From JAHIKV01 sp965195225 (GTDB lineage: Bacteria > Planctomycetota > Planctomycetia > Pirellulales > Thermoguttaceae), in assembly GCA_965195225.1 (NCBI GenBank), contig CBDAFL010000171.1, positions 1-64,000 on the forward strand: a stretch of DNA of 64,000 nucleotides. Direction: 5' to 3'. Shown piece by piece: positions 51,686 through 61,221 of the stretch. The first letter of the stretch is position 1. Each line of letters opens with the position of its first letter. The translations under genes were made by a program, and so were the position numbers. The notes under the pieces were generated by a model. It was given only the letters and a program-made list of their open reading frames with translations, was not told where the DNA came from and made no database searches.

Positions 51686-54076
51686 ATGGCATCAGATAAT
51701 TCCGCCGATTCGTTCCTGGATCTCCTACGACAGAGTGGTCTGGTTTCAGACGACCAGATGCTGGCATTGCAGGAGGAGTTTGGCGGAGATGGCGCCAAGC
51801 CCGATGATTCACGCGAACTGGCCGATGAGCTGGTAAAGCGTGAGATTCTGACCCGCTGGCAGGCGGACATGCTTCTGAAGGGCAAGCATCGCGGCTTCCA
51901 TCTCGGCCCCCATCGCATTCTCAGGCCCCTGGGCCAGGGTGGGATGAGCAAGGTGTTTCTGGCCGAGCACGAAATGATGCGCCGCCGCTGCGCGATCAAG
52001 GTCTTGCCCAGCAAGTACCAAGCGGACCCCGATCTGTTGGCCCGGTTCCACATCGAGGCGCGGGCCATCGCCGCGCTCGACCACCCCCACATCGTCCGCG
52101 CCTACGACTTCAACAAAAGCGTCCGATACGGCAAGGAAATACACTATCTGGTGATGGAGTACATCGAGGGGCCGGACTTGCGGCGGCTGGTCGACGAGCA
52201 AGGCCCGTTGGACTTCCGCAAGGCCGCCGATTTCATCGCCCAAGCCGCCGATGGACTCGTCCATGCACATCAGGCCGGTTTTGTCCATCGCGACATCAAG
52301 CCGGCGAATCTGCTGGTCGACGACAACGGAATACTGAAAATTCTCGACCTGGGGCTTGCACGAGTCACCTTCGAGGGAGAGCAACCTTGGCAGACGTCCG
52401 AGGGCGAGCCGTCGGCGGTGGGAACGGCCGACTACGTCGCCCCGGAACAAGTGGCCGACAGCCGCAACGTCGACGGCCGGGCAGACATATACGGTCTCGG
52501 CCACACGTTCTACTTCCTGCTGACCGGCCGTCGGCCGTTTCCCAAGTCCACGCTGGTGGAATTGCTGATGGCGCACCGGCGCGAGCAGCCCGAGCCGATC
52601 GGCAAGTTCCGCCCCGACGTCCCGCTCGAACTGATCGAGATCGTCGAGCGGATGACCGCCAAGGAACCCATCCATCGTTTCCAAACCGCCCAGGAAGTGG
52701 CCGATAAGCTCCAGGCATGGCTGGACGAGTCGGCCGGCGGCAGCGATTACTCGCGAATTTCGGCACTGATGGCCGCGGCCATGCGGTCCAGGCAACCCTC
52801 GGAGCAAGACTCAGCGAAGGCCGGTCCCAAAGAGACCGAGGCTTCCGTGCTTGAATTGGCGGCGCTCGAGGACGAGCCTCGTCCACCGGCCAAGCCCAAT
52901 ATCGCCGACAGCGAAAAAGTGGAAACCACCAAGCCCTCTCCCGCCAAAGAGCAGCCCCCCAGCCTGAAACGGGCCGTCCAAAGCGACGGCAAAGGGTCGG
53001 CCCACGGCGACAGCAAGCCGTCGCTGGCCAACCTGCGCGCCGACGTGCTGGCGGAACTTCTCCCCGGCGATTCGATCTCGGCGTCTCAGTCCGATCCGCT
53101 GATGATGCCCGCCGATGAAGGCCGGCTCCAATATCCGACCCCGCCAAGATCCAAGCATCAAGGCGGCCTGCTCGACATATTGAAATCGCCTTGGTTTTGG
53201 ACGGCGTTGGTGTGGTTGGTTTTTGCGGTGTTGTTGCTGTTCCTGCTGTTTGGTTCTCCGTCGTCGGATAAGCCCCACGAACCGCGCCCCGTCGACAGCG
53301 AGAAACAGAATGGCTCGGACACACCCGCCGAGCTTCCCGCGTCTCCCGCTCCATCCCAGCAGACGCCCGACGAGGAGCAAACTGAAACGCCTCCTTTGCC
53401 ACCGCCGCCGGATGATACGCCCTCGCCGGAGGCCGCCGAACTATCGCCGTCTCCGGTCGAGACACCGCCGCCCCAAGAGGAGCCTACGCCCGAACCGCCG
53501 CCCCAAGAGGAGCCTACGCCCGAACCGCCACCCCAAGAATGGCCTACGCCCGAACTGCCGACGACGCCCGAGGAGCCGGTTCCGCCGAAACCGGAAACGG
53601 ACGAAACGCAACCGAAGCCGGCAACACCACCCACCACGAAGACAATCAGCGCCAGCGAGTTGCTCGCCAGCGTCAAAAAACTCTCGTTGCGATTTCGATC
53701 GTCTGACCGCGATCCCAAAAGCACCCTGAACTTGACCATCAAACGCCAAGCGTTGGACGCGGTCAAGCAGCTCGGCATCAAGGTCGAGGAAAAAGACCCG
53801 CCTGTGTTGATAATCAACATTAAGGCATCCAAGACCGCCGATCTGTTCACCGTGGTGATCTCCGCGGACGTGGGGTATCCTCTCCCAGACGGCAGACTTG
53901 GCCGCGTGTGGACGCAAAGCAGGCAGGTCGTTTCCTTGCCCACGCAAAGGCTGCGTCAGGACCAAATATTGCGGATGCTGAGGATCGGAGCGAAAGGCTT
54001 TTTCGAGCAGTTCGTCGACGACGTTCGCAAGGCCCGGGCAAAGGTCAAATCCAAGGAGTCGGCCGACGTAAAGTAG
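51686..54076 (+). CDS. Ser/Thr protein kinase with Pro-rich region (copy 2)
   Basis: This 796-aa paralogue of the kinase at 48229 has the same N-terminal domain (FLDLLRQSGLVSDDQMLALQ; ILTRWQADMLLKGKHRGFHL) and a complete kinase core: GQGGMSKVFLAE, Lys105, HRDIKPANLL, DLGLARVTF, APEQ. A low-complexity stretch leads to a membrane helix (about 500-520). The extracytoplasmic part is a Pro/Glu linker with 30-bp tandem repeats (53465-53554) and a C-terminal globular domain of about 130 residues (ISASELLASVKKLSLRFRSS and onward). That domain may be a sensor; its family is not recognised. Confidence 0.9.
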   Translation: MASDNSADSFLDLLRQSGLVSDDQMLALQEEFGGDGAKPDDSRELADELVKREILTRWQADMLLKGKHRGFHLGPHRILRPLGQGGMSKVFLAEHEMMRRRCAIKVLPSKYQADPDLLARFHIEARAIAALDHPHIVRAYDFNKSVRYGKEIHYLVMEYIEGPDLRRLVDEQGPLDFRKAADFIAQAADGLVHAHQAGFVHRDIKPANLLVDDNGILKILDLGLARVTFEGEQPWQTSEGEPSAVGTADYVAPEQVADSRNVDGRADIYGLGHTFYFLLTGRRPFPKSTLVELLMAHRREQPEPIGKFRPDVPLELIEIVERMTAKEPIHRFQTAQEVADKLQAWLDESAGGSDYSRISALMAAAMRSRQPSEQDSAKAGPKETEASVLELAALEDEPRPPAKPNIADSEKVETTKPSPAKEQPPSLKRAVQSDGKGSAHGDSKPSLANLRADVLAELLPGDSISASQSDPLMMPADEGRLQYPTPPRSKHQGGLLDILKSPWFWTALVWLVFAVLLLFLLFGSPSSDKPHEPRPVDSEKQNGSDTPAELPASPAPSQQTPDEEQTETPPLPPPPDDTPSPEAAELSPSPVETPPPQEEPTPEPPPQEEPTPEPPPQEWPTPELPTTPEEPVPPKPETDETQPKPATPPTTKTISASELLASVKKLSLRFRSSDRDPKSTLNLTIKRQALDAVKQLGIKVEEKDPPVLIINIKASKTADLFTVVISADVGYPLPDGRLGRVWTQSRQVVSLPTQRLRQDQILRMLRIGAKGFFEQFVDDVRKARAKVKSKESADVK
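53465..53554 (+). repeat. Three 30-bp tandem repeats coding for Pro/Glu-rich linker
   Basis: Units 53465-53494, 53495-53524 and 53525-53554 (first half ccgccgccccaagaggagcc) encode PPPQEEPTPE. The third copy is diverged (QEWPTPE). The unit is a multiple of three, so copy changes would alter linker length without frameshift. Confidence 0.9.
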
Positions 54077-54104
54077 GGTGGGTCAAGCGAAGCGCAGCCC
54101 CGCC
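54074..54104. repeat. 'tagggtgggtcaagcgaagcg' repeat, second copy
   Basis: Counterpart of 38962-38992. It begins three bases before the end of the kinase gene and contributes its stop codon (TAG). The rest of 54105-54406 has no gene I can support. Confidence 0.7.
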
Positions 54105-54406
54105 ACGGTTTCTTTTCTCACGCGCGCGGGCGGATATTCGCGTCCGCAGCGGCAATCGGTCGGACCGGCACGTCCGGCGATCCCGCCGCCTCTTCTCCCA
54201 CGAATCTGGCTCACGTCATTGGTCGGATCGACCGATGTTAAGCTATGTCGGTCAAGGACTCTGCGTAGTATGCGCAGTAACGGCAACAAAGGGAAGACCG
54301 GCCCCTTGTTTCGGGTTGTGCTGATTCGGCCAGAGCCGCCGATTGCAACGAATAATTTGGCCACGGATGGGTCACCTGAACGCCTACCTTAATCATCAAA
54401 AAAATC

Positions 54407-55951
54407 GTGGCCAATTCCGCATCGAAGTCAAAACATCTGAAGCTTTATACCGAACAGCCGCCCAAGCCGATCCGACCCCAGATCGAATCCCTCGGGTGTA
54501 TGCCTGAATTGCTGCGGGCGTTCCAAACGGCCACCGGCTGGTCAATGCAATATAAAGGGCTGGCCACTTCAGCGGCCAGTGAATCCAAAAGCTCAAATCT
54601 CCAAATCTCCAAATCTCCAAATCCCAAATCCCTTCCCTCCACGCCGATCGACCGCGACGCCGCCCATCAGCTCGCCGGTTCGATTGCCAACCTGCTCGAC
54701 GAGTTGTTCGACACCCGTAAATCGCTTCACCGGCGCGAGGCCGAGTTGGCGGCAGGCGTGCCGCTGGTGCCGCATCGCCGGGAGGAAAAACACCTGGCCA
54801 TGCGGTTGGAGTCGGTGTTGCGGGCAGGCGTGGAGTCCGTCGGCTGCGCTGCCGCCGCCCTCTACATGCTCGACGAAGCCACCTCCGAATTAAAAATGCG
54901 CAGCTCGTGGGGGTTGCCCTTCGACCGGCTTACCGCTCCGTCCCGGCCGCTTGAAGGGGCTTTGGCCGATCTCGAAGCGCTGCTCGGCCACGCCGTGGTG
55001 CTCGACGACAGCGCCGCGATGCGGACGTGGAACATGCCCGAGGATTTTCCCGCCGCCGTGTGCGTGCCGGTATCCACGCCCACTACGCTGTTGGGAACGC
55101 TGTGGGTTTTCGCCAACCAGCCGCGCGACTTCAACGACCGCGAAACGAACCTGCTGGAGGTGATCGCCGGCCGGCTGGCCGCGGACCTGGAGCGCGAGAT
55201 GCTGCTCCGCACCGGAGTAGACGGGGCAAAGTTGCAGCAACAGGTCGCCGCCGCCGAACGGCTGCAATGCAACGAACTGCCGGCGATCGCCCCGATGCTG
55301 GATGGCTGGGATCTGGCCGGCCGCACAATTCAGTCGGACAACGTCGGCGGAGCGTTCCACGACTGGTTCTCTCTACCCGACGGTTTGATGGCCGTTGCGG
55401 TCGGTCGCGCCGCAGAGCAGGGCGTGGCCGGGGCACTGACGGCCGGCGGTGTAAAAACGGCTCTGCGCAGTCATGCAAAATACCAACGCCAGGTAGAACC
55501 CGTCATGCAACAGGTCAACCTGACGCTTTGGACCGGCTCGGCCGGAGATCGACACGCCGGCTTGCTGTTCGGGTTGATAGAGACGGCCACCGGCCGAGTA
55601 TCCTGCGCATCGGCCGGACAGCCGTCCGCCATTCTGCTCAGCGGCGAAGGCTGGCAGTCGCTCGGCAGAAGTTCCGTCATGCTGGGCGAAAGTCCCGAGA
55701 CCCGGTTTGAACCGTTCGACCACGAGTTGCAACCGGGCGAGGCGCTGGTCTTCTGCACCGACGGCGCGTTGGACGTCGCCGACGCCGACGGCCGCATTCT
55801 GGGCGAAGCCGGTCTGGCCGATGCCTTGCGGGGCAAGCTCGAACTGGCCGCCGAGGAACTGGCCGCCGCTGCCCAAGCCACCCTCGACAATCACACCATC
55901 GCCGAAACCCGAGATCATTCGATCCTGGTGGTCAAACGGACCAAGGCTTGA
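54407..55951 (+). CDS. GAF plus degenerate SpoIIE/PP2C-like protein
   Basis: This 514-aa protein starts at the GTG at 54407. A GAF domain spans about 130-280 (LRAGVESVGCAAAALYMLDE). A SpoIIE/RsbU-like domain follows (about 290-510). Some motifs are kept: CTDGALDVADA (about 450-460), GQPSAILLSG and DHSILVVKR. Others have changed: the usual GGDxxD metal motif is GGAFHD (314-319), and GDVxGxG is VGRAAEQG (332-339). At least one metal-binding Asp in each motif is therefore missing, and phosphatase activity is doubtful. The N-terminal linker is coded by an 8-bp repeat tract. Two kinases lie upstream, so it may be part of a signalling pathway. Confidence 0.8.
   Translation: MANSASKSKHLKLYTEQPPKPIRPQIESLGCMPELLRAFQTATGWSMQYKGLATSAASESKSSNLQISKSPNPKSLPSTPIDRDAAHQLAGSIANLLDELFDTRKSLHRREAELAAGVPLVPHRREEKHLAMRLESVLRAGVESVGCAAAALYMLDEATSELKMRSSWGLPFDRLTAPSRPLEGALADLEALLGHAVVLDDSAAMRTWNMPEDFPAAVCVPVSTPTTLLGTLWVFANQPRDFNDRETNLLEVIAGRLAADLEREMLLRTGVDGAKLQQQVAAAERLQCNELPAIAPMLDGWDLAGRTIQSDNVGGAFHDWFSLPDGLMAVAVGRAAEQGVAGALTAGGVKTALRSHAKYQRQVEPVMQQVNLTLWTGSAGDRHAGLLFGLIETATGRVSCASAGQPSAILLSGEGWQSLGRSSVMLGESPETRFEPFDHELQPGEALVFCTDGALDVADADGRILGEAGLADALRGKLELAAEELAAAAQATLDNHTIAETRDHSILVVKRTKA
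54594..54630 (+). repeat. 8-bp tandem repeat within the coding region
   Basis: caaatctc is present three times (54594-54617), followed by the diverged caaatccc and aaatccc. Because 8 is not a multiple of three, gain or loss of one unit would shift the frame. Confidence 0.8.
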
Positions 55952-55984
55952 CGCTCGACGGGAGTCGGGTAGACTGAAGGGTCC

Positions 55985-56069
<85 letters not shown>

Positions 56070-56092
56070 CTTACCTAAATGGTTACGCTACG

Positions 56093-56127
56093 AGGGTTTG
56101 CGCCAATCGCCGCAAGCCCTTCTTTGT
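56093..56127 (+). terminator. Terminator of tRNA-Leu
   Basis: Stem agggtttgcg-ccaatcgc-cgcaagccct followed by tctttgtt, 24 nt after the tRNA. Confidence 0.7.
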
Positions 56128-56558
56128 TGCGCTACGCCAAAACGATGACACAAGTGTGACGCACTATGTTGCAAGATGTTGTTATGTGTTGCAGAGGTTA
56201 CCTAATGCCGCCAGAGAATCCGCCAACAGCCATCGTTGCCCTCGACGGATTTGATCTGGCCAGATAGCCCCCAAAACGCTCTGAGACAACGTCTGGCCGC
56301 TGCGCAATCCAGTGGCCCAAAAAGCCGACTTGAATAGATCGGCCGATCTGCTATAGTATACGCCGGTTCACATAATGGCTGGGTTGTGCGCAGCGTCCAT
56401 GAGACGGAAGTGGCGCGATGTTCGTAATTTGCGAGTGTTACGAAGACCATCTGCCGCGCCCCGCGAGGCAGTTTCGGTCCCCCTGGATCGTGCTGGCAAA
56501 GGTCTAACGTCGTCATGTGCATACATCACCATTTTTCTATCGCGTTGGGTTGAGCACC
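56128..56558. other. Gene-poor region downstream of tRNA-Leu
   Basis: No supportable gene. The minus-strand frame 56202-56522 has no recognisable composition or motif. The only signal is the promoter at 56330-56357. A/T-rich words (gttgcaagatgttgttatgt) look unlike the flanking housekeeping sequence. I found no duplicate of the tRNA 3' end that would mark an attachment site. Confidence 0.4.
56330..56357 (+). promoter_or_regulatory. Promoter of the radical SAM and methyltransferase pair
   Basis: TTGAAT (56330-56335), a 16-bp spacer and TATAGT (56352-56357) with an extended TG at 56349-56350. It predicts a leader of about 195 nt before the ATG at 56559. Confidence 0.6.
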
Positions 56559-57515
56559 ATGGTGCAAGTGATCCCCATAGAACGAAAATCGGCAGTGCTC
56601 ACACCTTCCAGCCTAGCCTGCCTGTCGCACGTTCCGACGGTCAACCTGACGGCAGGTTGCGCCCATGAGTGCCGCTATTGTTACGCCCGCGGCTACATGA
56701 CGCACCCTGGCGAAGGCAAGGTCGCGTTTTACACCAATACGCTTGCTAGGCTGCGGGAGGAATTACGCCGCAAGCGCAAAAAGCCGACCACCGTGTATTT
56801 CAGTCCATCGAGCGACACCTTCCAGCCGGTTCCTGAAGTTCTGAACATGGCTTATGACGTGTTCAGATTTCTCTTGGAGTCGGGGATTGGCGTAACCTTC
56901 GTCACCAAGGGGCGGATTCCCGACCGGCACTGCGACCTGTTGGCCGCCCATGCACCGCTGGTTCAGGGGCGGATCGGACTGACTACTCTTGATCCAGCCG
57001 TCGCCGCCGCGTTTGAACCCCATGCGGCGTCGCCGGAAGTCCGGCTCGCGCAAGCGGCCGAACTGATCGGCGCCGGTGTCTCGGTCGACGCAAGACTCGA
57101 CCCGATCTTGCCGGGCGTGACCGACGGCGCGGACTGTCTGGAGCCGCTTTGCGTGGCATTGGCTCGAATCGGCGTGCGAACCATTGCCGCCAGTGTGCTC
57201 TTTCTTCGGCCGGCAGTGACCGGATCGTTGCGACGGTGCGTGGAGGACAAGCAAATGCTCAATAGGATGTTAGACCTCTTCGCCAACGGCGAGCGTCTAG
57301 CGATCCATGCGGGCAACAGCCGGGTGTTGGCGCTTCCGGCCTCGGCGCGTCTTGAGATCATGGAGCGTCTGAAAACCATTGCGCACCGTTACGGCCTGGA
57401 TATCCTCGTCTGTGCCTGTAAGAACCCGGACATCTCCAGCAGCTCTTGCCACATTTCAGGCCGCTGGCCGCCTGTGGTTCGAGGGGGCAGCCAATTGGGA
57501 CTGTTCCAATCGTAG
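56559..57515 (+). CDS. SPL-type radical SAM protein
   Basis: This 318-aa protein resembles spore-photoproduct-lyase-like radical SAM proteins. The cluster motif is NLTAGCAHECRYCYARGYM (Cys34, 38, 41). It continues with TVYFSPSSDTFQPVPEV and VTFVTKGRIPDRH, and a C-terminal CACKNPDISSSSCHISG with three more cysteines (285, 287, 297) that could hold an auxiliary cluster. SplB itself repairs thymine dimers in spores; this organism has no reason to sporulate, so another substrate is likely. The next gene starts 22 bp downstream. Confidence 0.82.
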   Translation: MVQVIPIERKSAVLTPSSLACLSHVPTVNLTAGCAHECRYCYARGYMTHPGEGKVAFYTNTLARLREELRRKRKKPTTVYFSPSSDTFQPVPEVLNMAYDVFRFLLESGIGVTFVTKGRIPDRHCDLLAAHAPLVQGRIGLTTLDPAVAAAFEPHAASPEVRLAQAAELIGAGVSVDARLDPILPGVTDGADCLEPLCVALARIGVRTIAASVLFLRPAVTGSLRRCVEDKQMLNRMLDLFANGERLAIHAGNSRVLALPASARLEIMERLKTIAHRYGLDILVCACKNPDISSSSCHISGRWPPVVRGGSQLGLFQS

Positions 57516-57537
57516 CAGCCGCGCAAAAAGTCGCACC

Positions 57538-59025
57538 GTGGATCACACTCAAAGGTACAACCAGCGTCTGCTACGGAATGCTTTGAGGAAAACGCGACTC
57601 ATAACGTCTCTCGACGTGATCGCAGGCCGCCGAATTTGCGTTACCAGTGTGACCTGGGATGAGTATTGGGGACACTGCGATCCCTTGGCGAGAGAAATCG
57701 CACAACTGAAGGCAACTTGGACCACGCTGATCGCCGAAAACTCTACAAGTGGCCTGCGGCGCGACTTTGTCCGCACATATTTTCTGTTGCTCCGCACGTG
57801 TCTGGATCGCCATGCTTGCGGTCAAAACGTGCTTTCTGCACTGAGGAAGATTGTCGGCTTTGAGACCTTTCGCGTGTCCGGGGACTGTGGTGGCTCGGCT
57901 GCGGCCATAATCAGCGCAAGACACCCCGTATATCTGCTGAGCAAATTGGCACACCCCCACGCACCAGAGAATCCGAAGTACCTGCCGCTGATATGCCCAT
58001 GTAGGAAGTTGCCTGGAGCAGAGGCGCTATATTGGCATTATAGACGCATTCCGCTGATGCGGACCGACGGAATCCAGCTATTTGTCTATCCACCGACGGA
58101 GGTCTGCAATCGCCCCTTAAGTCATGCGCTCATTGGCCAGTTATTCGCGTGCCTCACACCAAGAAGCGATCCGTGGATTCGGGAACGAAGCCAATCGTTA
58201 TATGAGGGTGTATTTGCCTCCTTGGTTGCTCGCTCCGCGTCACCCCGGCTTCACCTGCTGGACATGGCGTGCGGTTCTGCCAAGATAACAATGACGTTGT
58301 GCAGAAAAGCATTTGCCGCGCACCGAAAATCGTTCGACTTGACATTGGTTGACGTGGTTCGGGGAAGCCGCTCGATCGCCAATGCCTTCTATCGGAATCC
58401 CAAAGTCTTTGGCAACGTGGTGTTCCGCCGGGAGAGCTTGTTCGATTGGGTAGACAAGAACGCCGACAAGCCGCAACTGCGTTTCGATGTTGCGTTATTA
58501 CTGAGGGCATGTAATCTTTTCAGTCGCTTTTCCATCGAGCAAATGTCGTATCGTGAGGCAAATGCACTGATCGGCCAAGACAAAACGCATGAACCCCTCG
58601 ATTCCCAGACGCTGCGTCCGGCGGAACTGATCGGGGACAATAACCTTGGTAGAATAGAACACGGGATCGGCCGGTTCACCTTCCAGAATGGCTGGGTGTT
58701 TCGACAGTTCTCTTCGTCGGACTACTTCAAGGCAATTCACGTTGTCATGGGCGGCAGGTTGTCTGACGATGAGGACATCCTTTACGTGCCGCTTCGTGTA
58801 TTCGACGACAATATTCTCGTGCTGCCGAGCGGTCGTTCTCTCATTGCTCAGTTGTTGACAATGGCGAACCACCTTGTAATTGAGGACGCGGACTTGTTCC
58901 CCTATCATCTCGAACGCCACTTCAAGCAATTCGCCTTGGGCGACCTGTCTGTCACCGATTTGACCGACCGGGCGAAAAGGCGCGGGGCTGCCGTCTACCT
59001 CGTGGAGAGAACACCAGCACGTTGA
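57538..59025 (+). CDS. Methyltransferase-like protein of unknown function
   Basis: The ORF could start earlier but overlaps the radical SAM gene; I use the GTG at 57538 (495 aa), the first start after the previous stop. The N-terminal about 230 residues are not recognised and contain many Cys/Trp. A SAM-binding motif I is visible at LHLLDMACGSAKITMTLC (about 238-255), then LTLVDVVRGSRSIANAF as the acidic second strand, and FDVALLLRACNLFSRFS. The remaining about 150 residues are unassigned. The tight coupling to an SPL-type radical SAM gene suggests a joint modification of DNA, RNA or protein. Confidence 0.6.
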   Translation: MDHTQRYNQRLLRNALRKTRLITSLDVIAGRRICVTSVTWDEYWGHCDPLAREIAQLKATWTTLIAENSTSGLRRDFVRTYFLLLRTCLDRHACGQNVLSALRKIVGFETFRVSGDCGGSAAAIISARHPVYLLSKLAHPHAPENPKYLPLICPCRKLPGAEALYWHYRRIPLMRTDGIQLFVYPPTEVCNRPLSHALIGQLFACLTPRSDPWIRERSQSLYEGVFASLVARSASPRLHLLDMACGSAKITMTLCRKAFAAHRKSFDLTLVDVVRGSRSIANAFYRNPKVFGNVVFRRESLFDWVDKNADKPQLRFDVALLLRACNLFSRFSIEQMSYREANALIGQDKTHEPLDSQTLRPAELIGDNNLGRIEHGIGRFTFQNGWVFRQFSSSDYFKAIHVVMGGRLSDDEDILYVPLRVFDDNILVLPSGRSLIAQLLTMANHLVIEDADLFPYHLERHFKQFALGDLSVTDLTDRAKRRGAAVYLVERTPAR

Positions 59026-59203
59026 CAATAACAAGGGCCTTCCAACCAAACGTGGGTTGCATGGTAATCTGCCTGCAAAGCACCCCTGTCAGGGATTGTT
59101 GGTTGAGGCAGAGGCGGGTAAAATCAGCCTTGGGTTTCTAAACGCCTCCCCGGTGGTCTACCCTCTATCGCCCATTCCTTTTGTCCCGACAAGCACGACA
59201 CCC

Positions 59204-61147
59204 ATGCCAGACGAAGACCTCGACACGCCACCCGAAGTAGACGCCAACACATCTTCGCCCGCGAATGATTTCGAGTTGCCGATAGCCGGTTTCCAGGGCA
59301 CGCCCGAGGAGATCGAGCGGCAGTGGTTCGAGCAGGTCTACAAAGGCCGCGGCGACTCCATGGCCCAATTGACCTGGCGGGCGGTGCTGATGGGGTCGGT
59401 TCTTGGCGGCGTGTTGTCGCTTACTAATCTCTACATCGGCTTGAAGACCGGCTGGGGCTTCGGCGTGGCCATCACCGCCTGCATCCTCTCCTATTCGATT
59501 TGGACTATTTTTTACAAACTCGGGCTGGCCAAGACCAGGATGACCATTCTGGAAAACAACTGCATGCAATCGACGGCCAGTTCGGCGGGCTACTCGACCG
59601 GCGGCACACTGGTCTCGGTGTTCGCCGCCTACATCATTTTGAATGGTCCGGAGCTGTCTTTGCCGGTCATGTTCGGTTGGATATTTTTCCTTGCGGTCCT
59701 CGGTGTGACGATGGCCATTCCGATGAAGCGGCAGATGATCAACATCGAGCAGCTCCGCTTCCCCAGCGGCATCGCCGCGGCCGAAACGCTCCAAGCGCTG
59801 CACTCGCACGGCGAGCGGGCCATGCGCGCGGCCAAGGCCCTGGCCATCGCCGGCATTCTGGCCGCCACCAGTCAATTCTGGGCCGAAGGGATGGCATTGT
59901 TCGACAAATGGTTCAAGATCACCGAAAAGGCCGATATGTGGAATCGCTTTTCGCTGACCTCCTTGTTGGAGAAAATAAATCAGAAGTTCCCCGGCCAGGA
60001 TTAGATTGACCGCACGGTGCAATTCGGTTGGGAGCCGATCTTCCTGGCCGCCGGCGCCATGGTCGGCCTGCGAACGTCGATCAGCATCATGCTCGGCGGA
60101 ACCCTCTGCTGGGCGGTCTACGTGCCGATCCTCCAACACTACGGCGTCATAGCGCCGGACGTGGTAGGTTACCGGGAATTAGTGAAATGGACCCTTTGGG
60201 GTGGCGCCTCCTGCATGGTCACTTCCGGTCTATTCTCGTTCGCCTTGCAATGGCGGAGCATGGTTCGGGCCGTCTCCAATCTGAAAAAGTTGTTCGCCAG
60301 CGACAAGTCACATCGCGTCCAGGAAATGGACGCCATCGAAACGCCGATCTCCTGGTTCATCGGCGGGCAAGTCGTCGCCTTGGTCGCCCTGATGTGGTTG
60401 GCGAAAGTGACCTTTCAGATGCCCCTCTGGCAGAGCGCGATCGCCGTGCCGTTCGCCTTCCTGATGGCGCTGGTGGCCTGCCGGGTTACCGGCGAAACCG
60501 ACGCTACGCCGGTCGGTGCAATGGGCCAGATCACGCAATTCACATTTTCGTTCGTCAACCCGGGCCAAATGTACCTCAATTTGATGAGCGCTAACATAAC
60601 GGCGGGCGCGGCCGGTTCGTCGGCCGATTTGCTAACCGACCTAAAGAGCGGATATCTGCTCGGCGCAAATCCACGCAAGCAGTTCATCGCCCAGTTCGCC
60701 GGTATTTTCATGGGCACATTGGTCACCGTTCTCTGTTTTCGGATGCTGGTTCCGAGCGCCGACTCGATCGGAACGGCCCAGTTTCCCGCGCCGTCGGCAC
60801 AAATATGGTCCGCCGTGGCGACGGTGCTGAAAGATGGAATTTCCAATCTTGAACCGCAGAAATCTTGGTGCATGGCCGCCGGCGCCGTAATCGGCATCTT
60901 ATTGCCGCTCTTGGCGGTGCTCTTCCCCAAGCGGCAGAAGTGGATTCCCTCGGCCGCCGGCATCGGCCTGGCGTGGACGTTCTCTTGGCACCTCAGCCTG
61001 CTGTTTTTCCTCGGCGCGATCATCGGCTACACATTCGAGAAGTCCTCGCCCGAAAAATCCAAGGAGTTTTTATTCCCCATTGCCTCGGGCGTCATCGCCG
61101 GCGGCTCGCTGATGGGCGTGGCGATAGCCTTGTTGTTGTCTTTATAG
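59204..61147 (+). pseudogene. OPT oligopeptide/metal transporter interrupted by an in-frame TAG
   Basis: The gene reads as one continuous OPT-family transporter of 647 sense codons, interrupted by TAG at 60002-60004. The first part (59204-60001, 266 aa) has the OPT start QLTWRAVLMGSVLGGVLSLT, NLYIGLKTGWGFGVAITACI and RFPSGIAAAETLQALHS. The second part continues in the same frame: FGWEPIFLAAGAMVGLRTSI and FVNPGQMYLNLMSANITAGA, to the end. The position reads GQD-stop-IDRTVQFGWEP; a TGG to TAG change of a Trp is the simplest explanation. Alternatively the downstream GTG at 60017 could restart translation. Whether the gene is dead or this is a sequencing error is open. Confidence 0.85.
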
Positions 61148-61154
61148 CCATCTT

Positions 61155-61219
61155 GTAGGTCGAGCTGTGCCTGATGGCCGTGGACAATCGCGCGATATGT
61201 CAGGCACAGCCTGACCTAC
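61155..61219. terminator. Bidirectional terminator hairpin
   Basis: gtaggtcgagctgtgcctga (61155-61174) and tcaggcacagcctgacctac (61200-61219) form a long imperfect stem between the convergent OPT and hydrolase genes. Confidence 0.7.
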
Positions 61220-61221
61220 TG

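Noticed and set aside
56202..56522. Minus-strand 106-aa frame downstream of tRNA-Leu, considered as an integrase remnant
   Set aside because: It has no Arg...His-x-x-Arg...Tyr motif of tyrosine recombinases, and no tRNA 3' duplication is visible to mark an attachment site.
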